NCBI RefSeq assembly: GCF_036227325.1
Contig: NZ_CP109467.1
Location: 2,170,001 to 2,234,000, forward strand
Reading direction: 5' to 3'
Length of the DNA stretch: 64,000 nucleotides
Origin: Streptomyces sp. NBC_01465
GTDB taxonomy: Bacteria > Actinomycetota > Actinomycetes > Streptomycetales > Streptomycetaceae
Shown here: piece by piece, positions 43,029-51,087 of the stretch
Numbering within the stretch: the stretch's first letter is position 1
Layout: the number at the start of each line of letters is the position of its first letter
Made by a program: the position numbers and the translations under genes
The notes under the pieces: model-generated
Told to the model about the DNA's origin: nothing
Database searches by the model: none
The model's input: only the letters and a program-made list of their open reading frames with translations

Positions 43029-43836
43029 AGCGTTCCTCCATCACGCGAGCGATCAGTGCCGCCGAGTCTCTGGGCGACAGCGCCTCGGCCTGCAGGCGAG
43101 AGTAACCGACCGAACGCTCTTTGATCACTTGCGGGTTGGCCGTCATATGGCCCTGGTCGTAGCTCTCGCAGTAGTGGATGTCCGGGTCGTTCTCGAAGCG
43201 CATGATCGTGAACGAGCCCATCATTCCGCTGTGTTGACCCACCGAAAAGGGCAGCACCTGCAGGTTCACCCATGCCCAGTCGCGGAACTCCAACAAGCGG
43301 GCTAGTTGGCTCCGCATCACCTCGCGGCCCCCGATCTCCCGGTACAGCGTCGCCTCGTCCAGGATCACCCACACCACGGGCGGCTCCTCGCACGCAAGGA
43401 CGCGTTGGCGGTCCATGCGGGCCTCCAACCGGGCGTCGAGTTTCTCCGGCGCCTCGACGCCGAGCACGGCCCGCGCATACGCCTCCGTCTGCAACAGCCC
43501 GTATACCAACTGCGCCTGATACGTGGAGATGTACGTCGCCCGCGCCTCCATCTCCGCGTACGCCTGGAACCACGCCGGGAGTTGGCTCCGCAGCACCAGC
43601 CCGATCAGGCGCGAGAACAGCCCGTCCGTGCCCAGCGCCGCGTCCAGTCGCTCCGAGAAGTCGCGGGTCGGGATCTTCTTCGTCGTCTCGATCTGGCCGA
43701 TCAACGACCCCGTACAGAAGATGATGTCGCCAAGTTGGCCCTGCTTGAGGCCGCAGGCCTCGCGGGCGCGGCGGAGTTCGTAGCCGTAGTAGTCCAGTGG
43801 GGACGCGCTGGGGTCGAGCGGGTGGACTCTGGCCAC
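43012..43836 (-). CDS. XRE-family regulator with DUF5753 domain (WhiJ-type)
   Basis: 274 residues from GTG 43836, preceded by GGAGG eight bases upstream. The N-terminal HTH (about 15-75) is YGYELRRAREACGLKQGQLGDIIFCTGSLIGQIETTKKIPTRDFSERLDAALG. The DUF5753 domain follows (about 95-270; FQAYAEMEARATYISTYQAQLVYGLLQTEAYARAVL ... LEFRDWAWVNLQVLPFSVGQHSGMMGSFTIMRF). Such regulators with DUF397 and RsbW-like partners control development or antibiotic genes in Streptomyces. The partner ATPase is divergent. Confidence 0.9.
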   Translation of the reverse strand: MARVHPLDPSASPLDYYGYELRRAREACGLKQGQLGDIIFCTGSLIGQIETTKKIPTRDFSERLDAALGTDGLFSRLIGLVLRSQLPAWFQAYAEMEARATYISTYQAQLVYGLLQTEAYARAVLGVEAPEKLDARLEARMDRQRVLACEEPPVVWVILDEATLYREIGGREVMRSQLARLLEFRDWAWVNLQVLPFSVGQHSGMMGSFTIMRFENDPDIHYCESYDQGHMTANPQVIKERSVGYSRLQAEALSPRDSAALIARVMEERYGDHP

Positions 43837-43920
43837 GGCGGGCACCTCCGGGCTCCAACACCTCGCGGCGTTCGTTTCGTTCCGTAGCCGAGCGTAATCA
43901 CCCCGTCGCACGCTGGTGCC

Positions 43921-44427
43921 ATGAATCACACAACTGGTCCGCAGGTGGCGGGTGTTGAGACCGGCTATCGCGCGGAGCTCGCCGTGAGTGAGCACTCCGC
44001 CCGGCATCTGCGGCGCGTCCTGCGGCTGTACCTCACCGGCTGGGGGCTGCCGGAGCTTGCCGACGCGGCCGAACTGGCGCTGACCGAGCTGATCGCCAAC
44101 GTCGTACGGCACGTCCCCGGCCGCCGCTGCTCCACGCTCATCCTGCGCCAGGGCGACGGCGTGCGGGTCGAGGTCTCCGACGCCTGTCCGCAGTTGCCCC
44201 GCCCAGCGCGCAAATCCAGTCTCGCCGAGAGCGGGCGCGGGCTGATGCTGATCGACGCCGTCACCGACGACTGGGGCGTGGAGCCGAGGCCGGACGGCAG
44301 CGGCAAGACGGTCTGGTTCGAGTGCACGTCAGCCGCCGCCATCGGTGACATCGACCTGCCGGAGTTCGATCTCGGCGAGCCGATGTCCGACGAGGACATG
44401 GACGCCATCCTGCGTGCCGGACGCTGA
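43921..44427 (+). CDS. ATP-binding protein, RsbW-like HATPase (whiJ-locus type)
   Basis: 168 residues. The HATPase core has ELADAAELALTELIANVVRHVPGRRCSTLIL, VEVSDACPQLP and ESGRGLMLIDAVTDDWGVEPRPDGSGKTVWFE. An acidic C-terminal tail (DLPEFDLGEPMSDEDMDAILRAGR) follows. It is divergent from the XRE/DUF397 pair, completing the three-gene whiJ-type module. Kinase activity toward a partner protein is family knowledge, not shown here. Confidence 0.88.
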   Translation: MNHTTGPQVAGVETGYRAELAVSEHSARHLRRVLRLYLTGWGLPELADAAELALTELIANVVRHVPGRRCSTLILRQGDGVRVEVSDACPQLPRPARKSSLAESGRGLMLIDAVTDDWGVEPRPDGSGKTVWFECTSAAAIGDIDLPEFDLGEPMSDEDMDAILRAGR

Positions 44428-44489
44428 GGGGGCCCCGGCAGCGCCCCCACCGCCCCCGCGCCGCCTCGAATACGGGCCGGTAGAGTGAG

Positions 44490-44600
44490 CCCGTCGTCAT
44501 CACACCCGTACAGGGGAAAGCCGGTGCAAATCCGGCGCTGGCCCGCAGCCGTAAGCCATCACTGGTAAGTCGGAATGCCCTGTACGCGACCGTGTAGCGG
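44490..44600 (+). ncRNA. Cobalamin riboswitch (aptamer core)
   Basis: The conserved core is present: GGGAAAGCCGGTGCAAATCC, then GGCGCTGGCCCGCAGCCGTAAGC (44514-44557), then the B12 box AAGTCGGAATGCCCTGT (44568-44584). GTACAGGG (44508-44515) pairs perfectly with CCCTGTAC (44578-44585), closing the core. The P8-P12 arms look reduced, so it may be a compact class. The next ~110 bases to the start codon contain GC-rich stems and the ribosome site GGAGAGG (44696-44702), a likely expression platform. It precedes the five-gene ECF unit. Confidence 0.88.
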
Positions 44601-44713
44601 CTCGTGTCACCGGATCCCCCGGTGGCCGGCACCGTCGAGGTAAGCGGAGCCGGAGCCCCGGTGCCCGAGCGGGCCCGTGTCCCGGCTTCCCCGCAGGAGA
44701 GGCCCACCCCGTC

Positions 44714-45931
44714 ATGACCGTTCGCCGCAGCGCCGCAGTGCTCGCCGCCGCCACCGCCGTGCTCTGCACGGCCGCAGCCCCGGCCGCCTTCGCCGACGAC
44801 GCGTCACCGTCCGCCTCCGCGTCGCCCGCCGTGGTGATCCCTTCCGGCCTGTACGGGAAGACCGACCCGACCTACGACGGTGTCTGGCGCCAGTCGCTCG
44901 CGCTCCTCGCCCAGGACACCGTCAAGGTGACCCCCGCCGCCAAGGCCGTCGACTGGCTCACCGGCCAGCAGTGCGCCAACGGCGCCTTCGCCTCCTTCCG
45001 GGCCGACCCGGCCAAGGCCTGCGACGCCAAGACGATGCTCGACACCAACGCCACCGCCGCCGCCGTCCAGGCGCTGCACGCGCTCGGCGGTCACGACGAC
45101 ACCGTGAAGAAGAGCGTCGACTGGCTGAAGTCCGTCGCCGGCAAGGACGGCGGCTGGTCCTACAACCCGGGCGGCCCCAGCGACGCCAACTCCACCGCCG
45201 TCGTCGCCGGCGCGCTCGCCGCCGTGGGCGAGAACGCGGACAAGGCGCAGGACGTCCTCCTCTCCCTCTCCGTGTCCTGCGACGACGCCGCCGGCGCGGG
45301 CGCCTTCGCGTACCAGCCCGACAAGTCCGGGAAGCTCTACGCCAACGCCAAGGCGACCACCGGCGCGGTCCTCGGCGCTCTCGGCAAGCAGCTCAACCCG
45401 TCCGCCGGCGACAAGGACCCCCAGGGCACCGCCTGCGAGAAGGCCACCGACCCGGCGGGCGCCGCGCACAACGGCTCCGCGTACCTCGCGGGCCAGCTCA
45501 GCAAGGCCGGCTACCTGAAGTCCACGATGCCCGGCTCCGAGAAGCTCCCCGACTACGGCACCACCGCCGACGCCGTCACCGCGCTCGCCGCCGACGGCCT
45601 CTCCGCGCAGGCCCAGGCGCCCCTGGCCTGGCTGGAGAAGAACACCGCCACGTGGGCGAAGACCTCGGGCCCGGCCGCGTACGCCCAGCTGATCTTCGCC
45701 GCCCACGCGACCGGCACCGACCCGAAGGACTTCGGCGGCGCCAACCTGGTCGAGCAGCTCAACGCGACCGGTCCCGCCCCACAGACCGCGGCCGCCTCGT
45801 CCTCCGACACGAAGAAGGACGACAAGGACTCCGGTGGCTTCAGCGTCTGGTGGATCGTCGGCATCGGCCTCGTCGCCGGTGTCGGCATCGGCTTCCTGAT
45901 GAGCGCGCGCGGCCGCAAGAACCAGGGCTGA
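44714..45931 (+). CDS. Secreted, membrane-anchored alpha/alpha-toroid protein of the cobalamin locus
   Basis: 405 residues. A Sec signal (1-27, ending AFADDA) precedes helix-pair repeats related to the prenyltransferase/squalene-oxidase toroid (AVDWLTGQQCANGAFASFRADPAK, DWLKSVAGKDGGWSYNPGG, AYLAGQLSKAGYLKSTMPG). A linker (ATGPAPQTAAASSSDTKKDDKD) and a C-terminal membrane helix (about 377-397) with basic tail ARGRKNQG follow. The same toroid fold is used by intrinsic factor, haptocorrin and transcobalamin. First gene behind a cobalamin riboswitch, so a surface cobalamin- or cobinamide-binding receptor for the ECF transporter is the best hypothesis. Confidence 0.82.
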   Translation: MTVRRSAAVLAAATAVLCTAAAPAAFADDASPSASASPAVVIPSGLYGKTDPTYDGVWRQSLALLAQDTVKVTPAAKAVDWLTGQQCANGAFASFRADPAKACDAKTMLDTNATAAAVQALHALGGHDDTVKKSVDWLKSVAGKDGGWSYNPGGPSDANSTAVVAGALAAVGENADKAQDVLLSLSVSCDDAAGAGAFAYQPDKSGKLYANAKATTGAVLGALGKQLNPSAGDKDPQGTACEKATDPAGAAHNGSAYLAGQLSKAGYLKSTMPGSEKLPDYGTTADAVTALAADGLSAQAQAPLAWLEKNTATWAKTSGPAAYAQLIFAAHATGTDPKDFGGANLVEQLNATGPAPQTAAASSSDTKKDDKDSGGFSVWWIVGIGLVAGVGIGFLMSARGRKNQG

Positions 45932-45936
45932 TCTCC

Positions 45937-46605
45937 TTGCGAACCCGTCTGCTCGCTCTTCTCCTCGCGCTCGGCGCCGCCCTCGCGGTGCTGGGCGCGG
46001 GGCCCGCCCAGGCGGCCGGCTACCGCTACTGGTCGTTCTGGGACCGCGACGGCAGCTCCTGGACGTACGCGACCCAGGGCCCGTCCACCGCGCACCCCTC
46101 CGACGGCGACGTCGTGGGCTTCCGCTTCGCGGTCAGCGAGGACTCCGCCAACGCCGTCCAGCCGCGCGGATCCGCCGACTTCGCCGCGATCTGCGCGAAG
46201 ACCCCGGCCAAGTCCGGCGCCAAGCGCGTCGCGCTCGTCATCGACTTCGGTACGGCAGCCGACGCACCCGGCGGCGAGACGCCGCCCGCACCCCGTACCG
46301 CCTGCGCGCAGGTCGGCACGGACGCGACCACGGCGGAGGCGCTCGCGGCGGCCGCGCCGCCGCTGCGCTACGACGCCAACGCGCTGCTCTGCGCGATCGC
46401 CGGCTACCCGAAGGGCGGCTGCGCCGAGCAGGTCTCGACGAGCGGCGGCGGCAAGAAGACCCCCGCCGCGACCGCCACCACCGAGCCCACCGCCGACAAG
46501 GACTCCGGTTCCGGACCCTCCGCCGGCCTCCTCGGCGGACTCGCCGTCGTCGTGGTCGTCGGCGGAGCCGCCGTCTGGCAGATGCGCCGCCGACACCGCC
46601 GCTGA
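45937..46605 (+). CDS. SCO2322-like anchored exoprotein of the cobalamin locus
   Basis: 222 residues from TTG 45937, five bases after the toroid gene's stop. It has a signal peptide (RTRLLALLLALGAALAVLGAGPAQAAG), an exported domain beginning YRYWSFWDRDGSSWTYATQGPSTAHPSDGDVVGFRFAVSEDS, a Lys/Thr/Ala linker and a C-terminal helix (GLLGGLAVVVVVGGAAVW) ending in RRRHRR. The fold is probably beta-rich and no motif gives an activity. I recall an actinobacterial SCO2322 family with this start. It ends TGATG with the EcfT gene and is cotranscribed with the uptake system. Confidence 0.78.
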   Translation: MRTRLLALLLALGAALAVLGAGPAQAAGYRYWSFWDRDGSSWTYATQGPSTAHPSDGDVVGFRFAVSEDSANAVQPRGSADFAAICAKTPAKSGAKRVALVIDFGTAADAPGGETPPAPRTACAQVGTDATTAEALAAAAPPLRYDANALLCAIAGYPKGGCAEQVSTSGGGKKTPAATATTEPTADKDSGSGPSAGLLGGLAVVVVVGGAAVWQMRRRHRR

Positions 46606-47720
46606 TGCCCACCTCCCTGCGCGCCCCCGCAGCCACCCGCTCCAACGCCCTGCACGCCGGGGCCTGGTGGCTGTGGGCGCTGGGTCTGGCGACCGCCGCC
46701 TCGCGCACGACCAATCCGCTGCTCCTTCTCCTCCTGGTGGCGGTCAGCGGTTACGTCGTCGCGGCCCGCCGGACCGACGCCCCGTGGGCGCGCTCGTACA
46801 GCGTCTTCCTCAAGCTCGCTCTGCTCGTCCTCGGGATCCGCGTCCTCTTCACGGTCGTCCTCGGCTCGCCGATCCCCGGCACGCACATCCTGTTCACGCT
46901 GCCCCAAGTCCCGCTCCCCGACTGGTTCCAGGGCATCCAGCTGGGCGGGAAAGTCACCGCCGAAGGCCTGCTCGCCTCCGTCTACCAGGCCATGAAGCTC
47001 GCCGCGCTCCTCATCTGCGTGGGCGCCGCCAACGCCCTCGCCAATCCGGCGCGGCTGCTCAAGTCGCTTCCCGGGGCGCTGTACGAGGCGGGGGTCGCGG
47101 TCGTCGTGGCGATGACCTTCGCCCCGAACCTGGTTGCGGACGTGACGCGGCTGCGCGCCGCCCGCCGTCTGCGCGGGCGCCCCGACACCGGCGTCAAGGC
47201 CCTGCTCCAGGTCGGACTCCCGGTCCTGGAGGGCGCGTTGGAGCGGTCGGTCGCGCTGGCGGCGGCGATGGACGCGCGCGGTTACGGGCGGCAGGCGGAC
47301 GTGCCCGCCGCCGTACGCCGCACCACCTCGGCCCTCACCCTGGCCGGGCTCCTCGGAGTCTGCGCCGGTACGTACGGACTGCTCGCGGCGGCCGGAGGGC
47401 TCTACGGGCTCCCGCTCCTCCTCATCGGCGTCGCCCTCGCGATGGGCGGCCTCTGGCTCGGCGGGCGGCGCGCGGTCCGCACCCGCTACCGCCCCGACCA
47501 CTGGGGGCCGCGCTCCTGGCTGGTCGCGGGATCCGGGGTCGCGGTCGCCGCCCTGATGATCCGCTTCTCCTCCACCGAGGCCCTCGCCCTCAACCCCACG
47601 ACCCTCCCGCTGGCCGCCCCGGAGCTGCCGCTCTGGCCGGCGGCGGCGATCCTGGTGGGGCTGCTCCCGGCTTTCGTAGCGCCCGCGCCCTCTCTCCGCA
47701 CCGAGGAGTCTGCCAAGTGA
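46605..47720 (+). CDS. ECF transporter transmembrane component EcfT (CbiQ-like)
   Basis: 371 residues. Hydrophobic N-terminal half, and the coupling-helix region SLPGALYEAGVAVVVAMTFAPNLVADVTRLRAARRLRGR contains the Ala-Arg motifs by which EcfT contacts both ATPases; a second related segment is AAAMDARGYGRQ. Start overlaps the previous stop (TGATG), and its stop overlaps the GTG of the ATPase gene. It transmits ATPase motion to the S component. In the riboswitch operon, cobalamin or a precursor is the likely cargo. Confidence 0.86.
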   Translation: MPTSLRAPAATRSNALHAGAWWLWALGLATAASRTTNPLLLLLLVAVSGYVVAARRTDAPWARSYSVFLKLALLVLGIRVLFTVVLGSPIPGTHILFTLPQVPLPDWFQGIQLGGKVTAEGLLASVYQAMKLAALLICVGAANALANPARLLKSLPGALYEAGVAVVVAMTFAPNLVADVTRLRAARRLRGRPDTGVKALLQVGLPVLEGALERSVALAAAMDARGYGRQADVPAAVRRTTSALTLAGLLGVCAGTYGLLAAAGGLYGLPLLLIGVALAMGGLWLGGRRAVRTRYRPDHWGPRSWLVAGSGVAVAALMIRFSSTEALALNPTTLPLAAPELPLWPAAAILVGLLPAFVAPAPSLRTEESAK

Positions 47721-49435
47721 TCCGCTTCGAGAACGTGTCGGTCACCTACGACGGTGCGGACACCCCCGCACTCGCCGGGGTCGAACTGACCGTCCCCGAG
47801 GGCGAGTTGGCGCTGCTCGTCGGACCGTCCGGCGTCGGCAAATCAACCCTCCTCAACGCGGTCTGCGGCCTGGTCCCGCACTTCACGGGCGGCACGCTGA
47901 CGGGCCGGGTGACGGTCGCGGGCCGCGACACCCGTACGCACAAGCCGCGCGAACTCGCGGACGTGGTCGGCACGGTGGGCCAGGACCCGCTCTCCCACTT
48001 CGTCACGGACACGGTCGAGGACGAGCTCGCGTACGGCATGGAGTCGCTCGGCCTCCCGCCGGACACGATGCGCCGCCGCGTAGAGGAGACCCTGGACCTG
48101 CTGGGCCTGGCCGACCTGCGGATGCGCCCCATCGCGACGCTCTCGGGCGGCCAGCAGCAGCGCGTCGCGATCGGCTCGGTGCTGACGACGCACCCGCGCG
48201 TGCTGGTCCTGGACGAGCCGACGTCGGCGCTGGACCCGGGCGCGGCGGAGGAGGTCCTCGCGGTCCTGCAACGCCTGGTCCACGACCTGGGCACGACGGT
48301 CCTGATGGCGGAACACCGCCTGGAACGGGTCGTCCAGTACGCGGACCGGGTCATCCTCCTCGCCGACCGCGGAGCCGCGCCGCAGATGGGCACCCCGGCC
48401 GACATCATGGCGATCTCCCCGGTGCACCCCCCGGTGGTGGCCCTGGGCCGCCTGGTGAACTGGGACCCGCTCCCCTTGTCGGTACGGGACGCGCGCCGCA
48501 GCGCGGGTCCCCTGCGTGAGCGGCTGGCGGTCACGCGCCCCGTCCAGGCTCCGCACAACACCCCCGTCCCCTCTCTCCCCGTACGGACCGAAGAGCCCGC
48601 CCCGCCCAAGCGCGGCCTGTTCGGACGCCGTCGCCCCCAGCCGCGTACCGACGCACCCACCGCATCCGCATCCGGCCCCGTCGCCGAACTCACCTCCCTC
48701 GGCGTCCGGCGCGACCGCGTCGAAGCCCTGCGGCGCGTCACCCTCACCGTCTCCCCCGGCGAGACCGTCGCCCTCATGGGGCGCAACGGCGCCGGGAAGT
48801 CCACGCTCCTCTCCTCCCTCGTCGGGCTCGTCGAGCCCACCTCGGGCAGCGTCCGCGTCGGCGGGCTCCCGCCCCACCGCACGCAGCCCCGCGAGATGAT
48901 GCGCCGCGTCGGACTCGTACCGCAGGAGCCCCGCGACCTCCTCTACGCCGACACCGTCGCCGCCGAGTGCGCCGCCGCCGACCACGACTCCGCCGTCCCC
49001 GAAGGGACTTGCCGCGCCCTCGTCACCGAGCTGCTCCCCGGTGTCCCCGACGACACCCACCCCCGCGACCTCTCCGAGGGGCAGCGCCTCACCCTCGCCC
49101 TCGCGATCGTGCTGACCGCCCGCCCTCCGCTGCTTCTCCTCGACGAGCCCACCCGCGGCCTCGACTACGCGGCCAAGTCCCGTCTGGTCACCCGCCTCCG
49201 CGCCCTCGCCGCCGAGGGCCACGCGATCGTCATGGCCACCCACGACGTGGAACTGGCCGCCGAGCTCGCCCACCGCGTCGTGATCCTCGCCGACGGGGAG
49301 GTCGTCGCGGACGGCCCGACGGCCGAAGTGGTCGTCTCCTCGCCCGCGTTCGCACCCCAGGTCGCGAAGGTCCTCGCCCCGCAGGAATGGCTGACCGTGC
49401 CGCAGGTCGCCGCCGCGCTGGAGAACACACCATGA
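47717..49435 (+). CDS. ECF transporter ATPase, two nucleotide-binding domains fused
   Basis: 572 residues from GTG 47717 (GTGA overlap with EcfT). Domain 1: Walker A GPSGVGKST (36-44), Q-loop Gln89, signature LSGGQQQR (142-149), Walker B VLVLDEPT (162-169). After a Pro/Arg-rich linker (about 255-320), domain 2: Walker A GRNGAGKST (355-363), signature LSEGQ (452-456; Glu in place of the usual Gly), Walker B LLLLDEPT (471-478). The fused arrangement replaces the separate EcfA and EcfA' of other bacteria. It powers the uptake complex from the cytoplasmic side. Confidence 0.9.
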   Translation: MIRFENVSVTYDGADTPALAGVELTVPEGELALLVGPSGVGKSTLLNAVCGLVPHFTGGTLTGRVTVAGRDTRTHKPRELADVVGTVGQDPLSHFVTDTVEDELAYGMESLGLPPDTMRRRVEETLDLLGLADLRMRPIATLSGGQQQRVAIGSVLTTHPRVLVLDEPTSALDPGAAEEVLAVLQRLVHDLGTTVLMAEHRLERVVQYADRVILLADRGAAPQMGTPADIMAISPVHPPVVALGRLVNWDPLPLSVRDARRSAGPLRERLAVTRPVQAPHNTPVPSLPVRTEEPAPPKRGLFGRRRPQPRTDAPTASASGPVAELTSLGVRRDRVEALRRVTLTVSPGETVALMGRNGAGKSTLLSSLVGLVEPTSGSVRVGGLPPHRTQPREMMRRVGLVPQEPRDLLYADTVAAECAAADHDSAVPEGTCRALVTELLPGVPDDTHPRDLSEGQRLTLALAIVLTARPPLLLLDEPTRGLDYAAKSRLVTRLRALAAEGHAIVMATHDVELAAELAHRVVILADGEVVADGPTAEVVVSSPAFAPQVAKVLAPQEWLTVPQVAAALENTP

Positions 49436-50235
49436 CCGCCGCCCCCATCCGCTTCGGCGTCCGCTCCCTCTGCGCCGTCGCGCTCGTCTCCGCGATCGGC
49501 GCGATGGCGTTCCTGTGGCCGCTGTTCGCCGACCCCGGCTCCGACGTCGTCGCGCACAGCGGCGACGCCCCCTGGCTCTTCGCCCTCCTGCTGCCCCTGA
49601 TGCTGGCCGTGGTCCTGGCCACGCTCGCCGACACCGGCCTCGGCCCGAAGGCCGTCGCCATGCTCGGCGTCCTCGCGGCGGTCGGCGCGGCGCTGCGGCC
49701 CCTAGGGGCGGGGACGGCGGGCATCGAGCCGATGTTCTTCCTGATGGTGCTCGCGGGACGCGCGCTCGGCCCCGGCTTCGGGTTCACGCTCGGCTCGCTC
49801 ACCATGTTCGCGTCCGCGCTGCTCACGGGCGGGGTCGGGCCGTGGATGCCGTTCCAGATGCTGACCATGGGGTGGGTGACGATGGGCGCGGGCCTGCTGC
49901 CGCGCGCCGGGGGCCGCGCCGAGCTGTGGGTGCTCGCGGCGTACGGGGCGCTCGCCGGATTCGCGTACGGCTTCGTCATGAACCTCTGGGGCTGGCCCGT
50001 CGTGACCGGCCAGTCGACGTCCCTCTCGTACGTCGCCGGGGCGCCGGCCTCCGAGAACCTGCCGCGCTTCCTCGCCTATTACGTGGCGACGTCCCTCGGC
50101 TGGGACTTCATGCGCGCCGCCGTCACCGCCGCCCTCTGTCTGCTGCTCGGCCGCCCGGTCCTGAAGGCGCTGCACCGGGCCACGAGGCGTGCCGCCTTCG
50201 AGACCCAGGTCACATTCGAGGCCGCGGGGAAGTGA
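49432..50235 (+). CDS. ECF transporter S component (substrate-specific membrane protein)
   Basis: 267 residues, about six membrane segments, start overlapping the ATPase stop (ATGA). Features are LMVLAGRALGPGFGFTLGSLTMFASALLTGGVGPWMPFQMLTMGWVTMGAGLLPR and GALAGFAYGFVMNLWGWP, which fit the actinobacterial ECF S-component family often found with a toroid receptor. Substrate is not written in the sequence; the riboswitch points to cobalamin or cobinamide. Last gene of the unit. Confidence 0.85.
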   Translation: MTAAPIRFGVRSLCAVALVSAIGAMAFLWPLFADPGSDVVAHSGDAPWLFALLLPLMLAVVLATLADTGLGPKAVAMLGVLAAVGAALRPLGAGTAGIEPMFFLMVLAGRALGPGFGFTLGSLTMFASALLTGGVGPWMPFQMLTMGWVTMGAGLLPRAGGRAELWVLAAYGALAGFAYGFVMNLWGWPVVTGQSTSLSYVAGAPASENLPRFLAYYVATSLGWDFMRAAVTAALCLLLGRPVLKALHRATRRAAFETQVTFEAAGK

Positions 50236-50487
50236 GCCGGGCCACAGGGCTTTGGTCCTGTACGAGGCCGCCTAGTAGGCGCTGAGCGGCGCTGACCTGC
50301 GACGGAGCCCCGGGCATTTCGGGAAGGCGTGCGAGCGGGCCTAGTATCCGGACCCTTTGCGGAGCCTGTGAGCCCCTGCTCCTATGGAGGACGTCGCAAG
50401 GCGCCGTACCCCCTCCCACCCGGGCCGACAGGCCGAGTGGTCGAGGTGCGCCCCGCGGCCTCACCGTCCCCGACGTTAGGCCTCTCA
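50236..50487 (+). other. Long 5' leader between the ECF unit and a transglycosylase gene
   Basis: 252 bases without a gene. Weak stems follow the S-component stop (ACAGG/CCTGT around 50240-50262). From about 50340 the sequence is GC-rich with structured segments (GCGGAGCCTGTGAGCCCCTG, then CTATGGAGGACGTCGCAAGG), suggesting a leader RNA. In Streptomyces, cell-wall hydrolase genes often carry c-di-AMP riboswitches, but I cannot match the consensus here by eye. Confidence 0.35.
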
Positions 50488-51066
50488 GTGTCCCGCATGT
50501 CGCTGCTCACCCGCCCCTCCGTCCGTCAGCGGACCGGTGCCGCAGGCGCCGCCGTCCTGCTCGGCGCACTGGGACTGACGATGGCAGCGACACCCGCGGA
50601 GGCGGCCACCTCCACCGCGGCGCAGACGACGGTCACGTGGGTGATGCCGCAGGAGGCCGCGAAGGCCCTGGACACGCAGGCGAGCGCACAGGCCTCCGCC
50701 GCGACCGCCGCGGCGAAGACCACGACGGCCACGGCGGCCTCGACCACGAGCAGCGCCGGCTCCAGCAGCACTGCGGGCAAGACCCCGCAGGAGATCGCGC
50801 ACCAGATGATCCCGGACGACGCGCAGTACCAGTGCTTCAACAACATCGTCAGCCACGAGAGCGGCTGGGACGTCACCGCGACCAACGCCTCGTCCGGCGC
50901 GTACGGCCTGGTCCAGGCGCTGCCCGGCAGCAAGATGGCCTCGGCGGGCTCCGACTGGCAGACCAACCCGGCCACCCAGATCAAGTGGGGCCTGGACTAC
51001 ATGGACTCGACCTACGGCTCCCCGTGCGGCGCCTGGTCGTTCTGGCAGGCCAACGGCTGGTACTGA
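50488..51066 (+). CDS. Secreted lytic transglycosylase-like (SLT/Rpf-type) protein
   Basis: 192 residues from GTG 50488 (ATG 50497 is an alternative). A Sec signal (VSRMSLLTRPSVRQRTGAAGAAVLLGALGLTMAATPAEA) and an Ala/Thr/Ser-rich spacer (about 45-100) lead to a compact lysozyme-like domain: FNNIVSHESGWDVTATNASSGAYGLVQALPGSKMASAGSDWQTN with the catalytic Glu in HESGW, then QIKWGLDYMDSTYGSPCGAWSFWQANGWY. It cleaves peptidoglycan outside the cell. The Ala/Thr spacer may be wall-spanning. Confidence 0.88.
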   Translation: MSRMSLLTRPSVRQRTGAAGAAVLLGALGLTMAATPAEAATSTAAQTTVTWVMPQEAAKALDTQASAQASAATAAAKTTTATAASTTSSAGSSSTAGKTPQEIAHQMIPDDAQYQCFNNIVSHESGWDVTATNASSGAYGLVQALPGSKMASAGSDWQTNPATQIKWGLDYMDSTYGSPCGAWSFWQANGWY

Positions 51067-51087
51067 GCCGGTATTTGAACCGCTTCC

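Noticed and set aside
44804..45706. 300-residue minus-strand frame antisense to the toroid gene
   Set aside because: Gly/Val/Arg-rich shadow; riboswitch and signal peptide support the plus strand.
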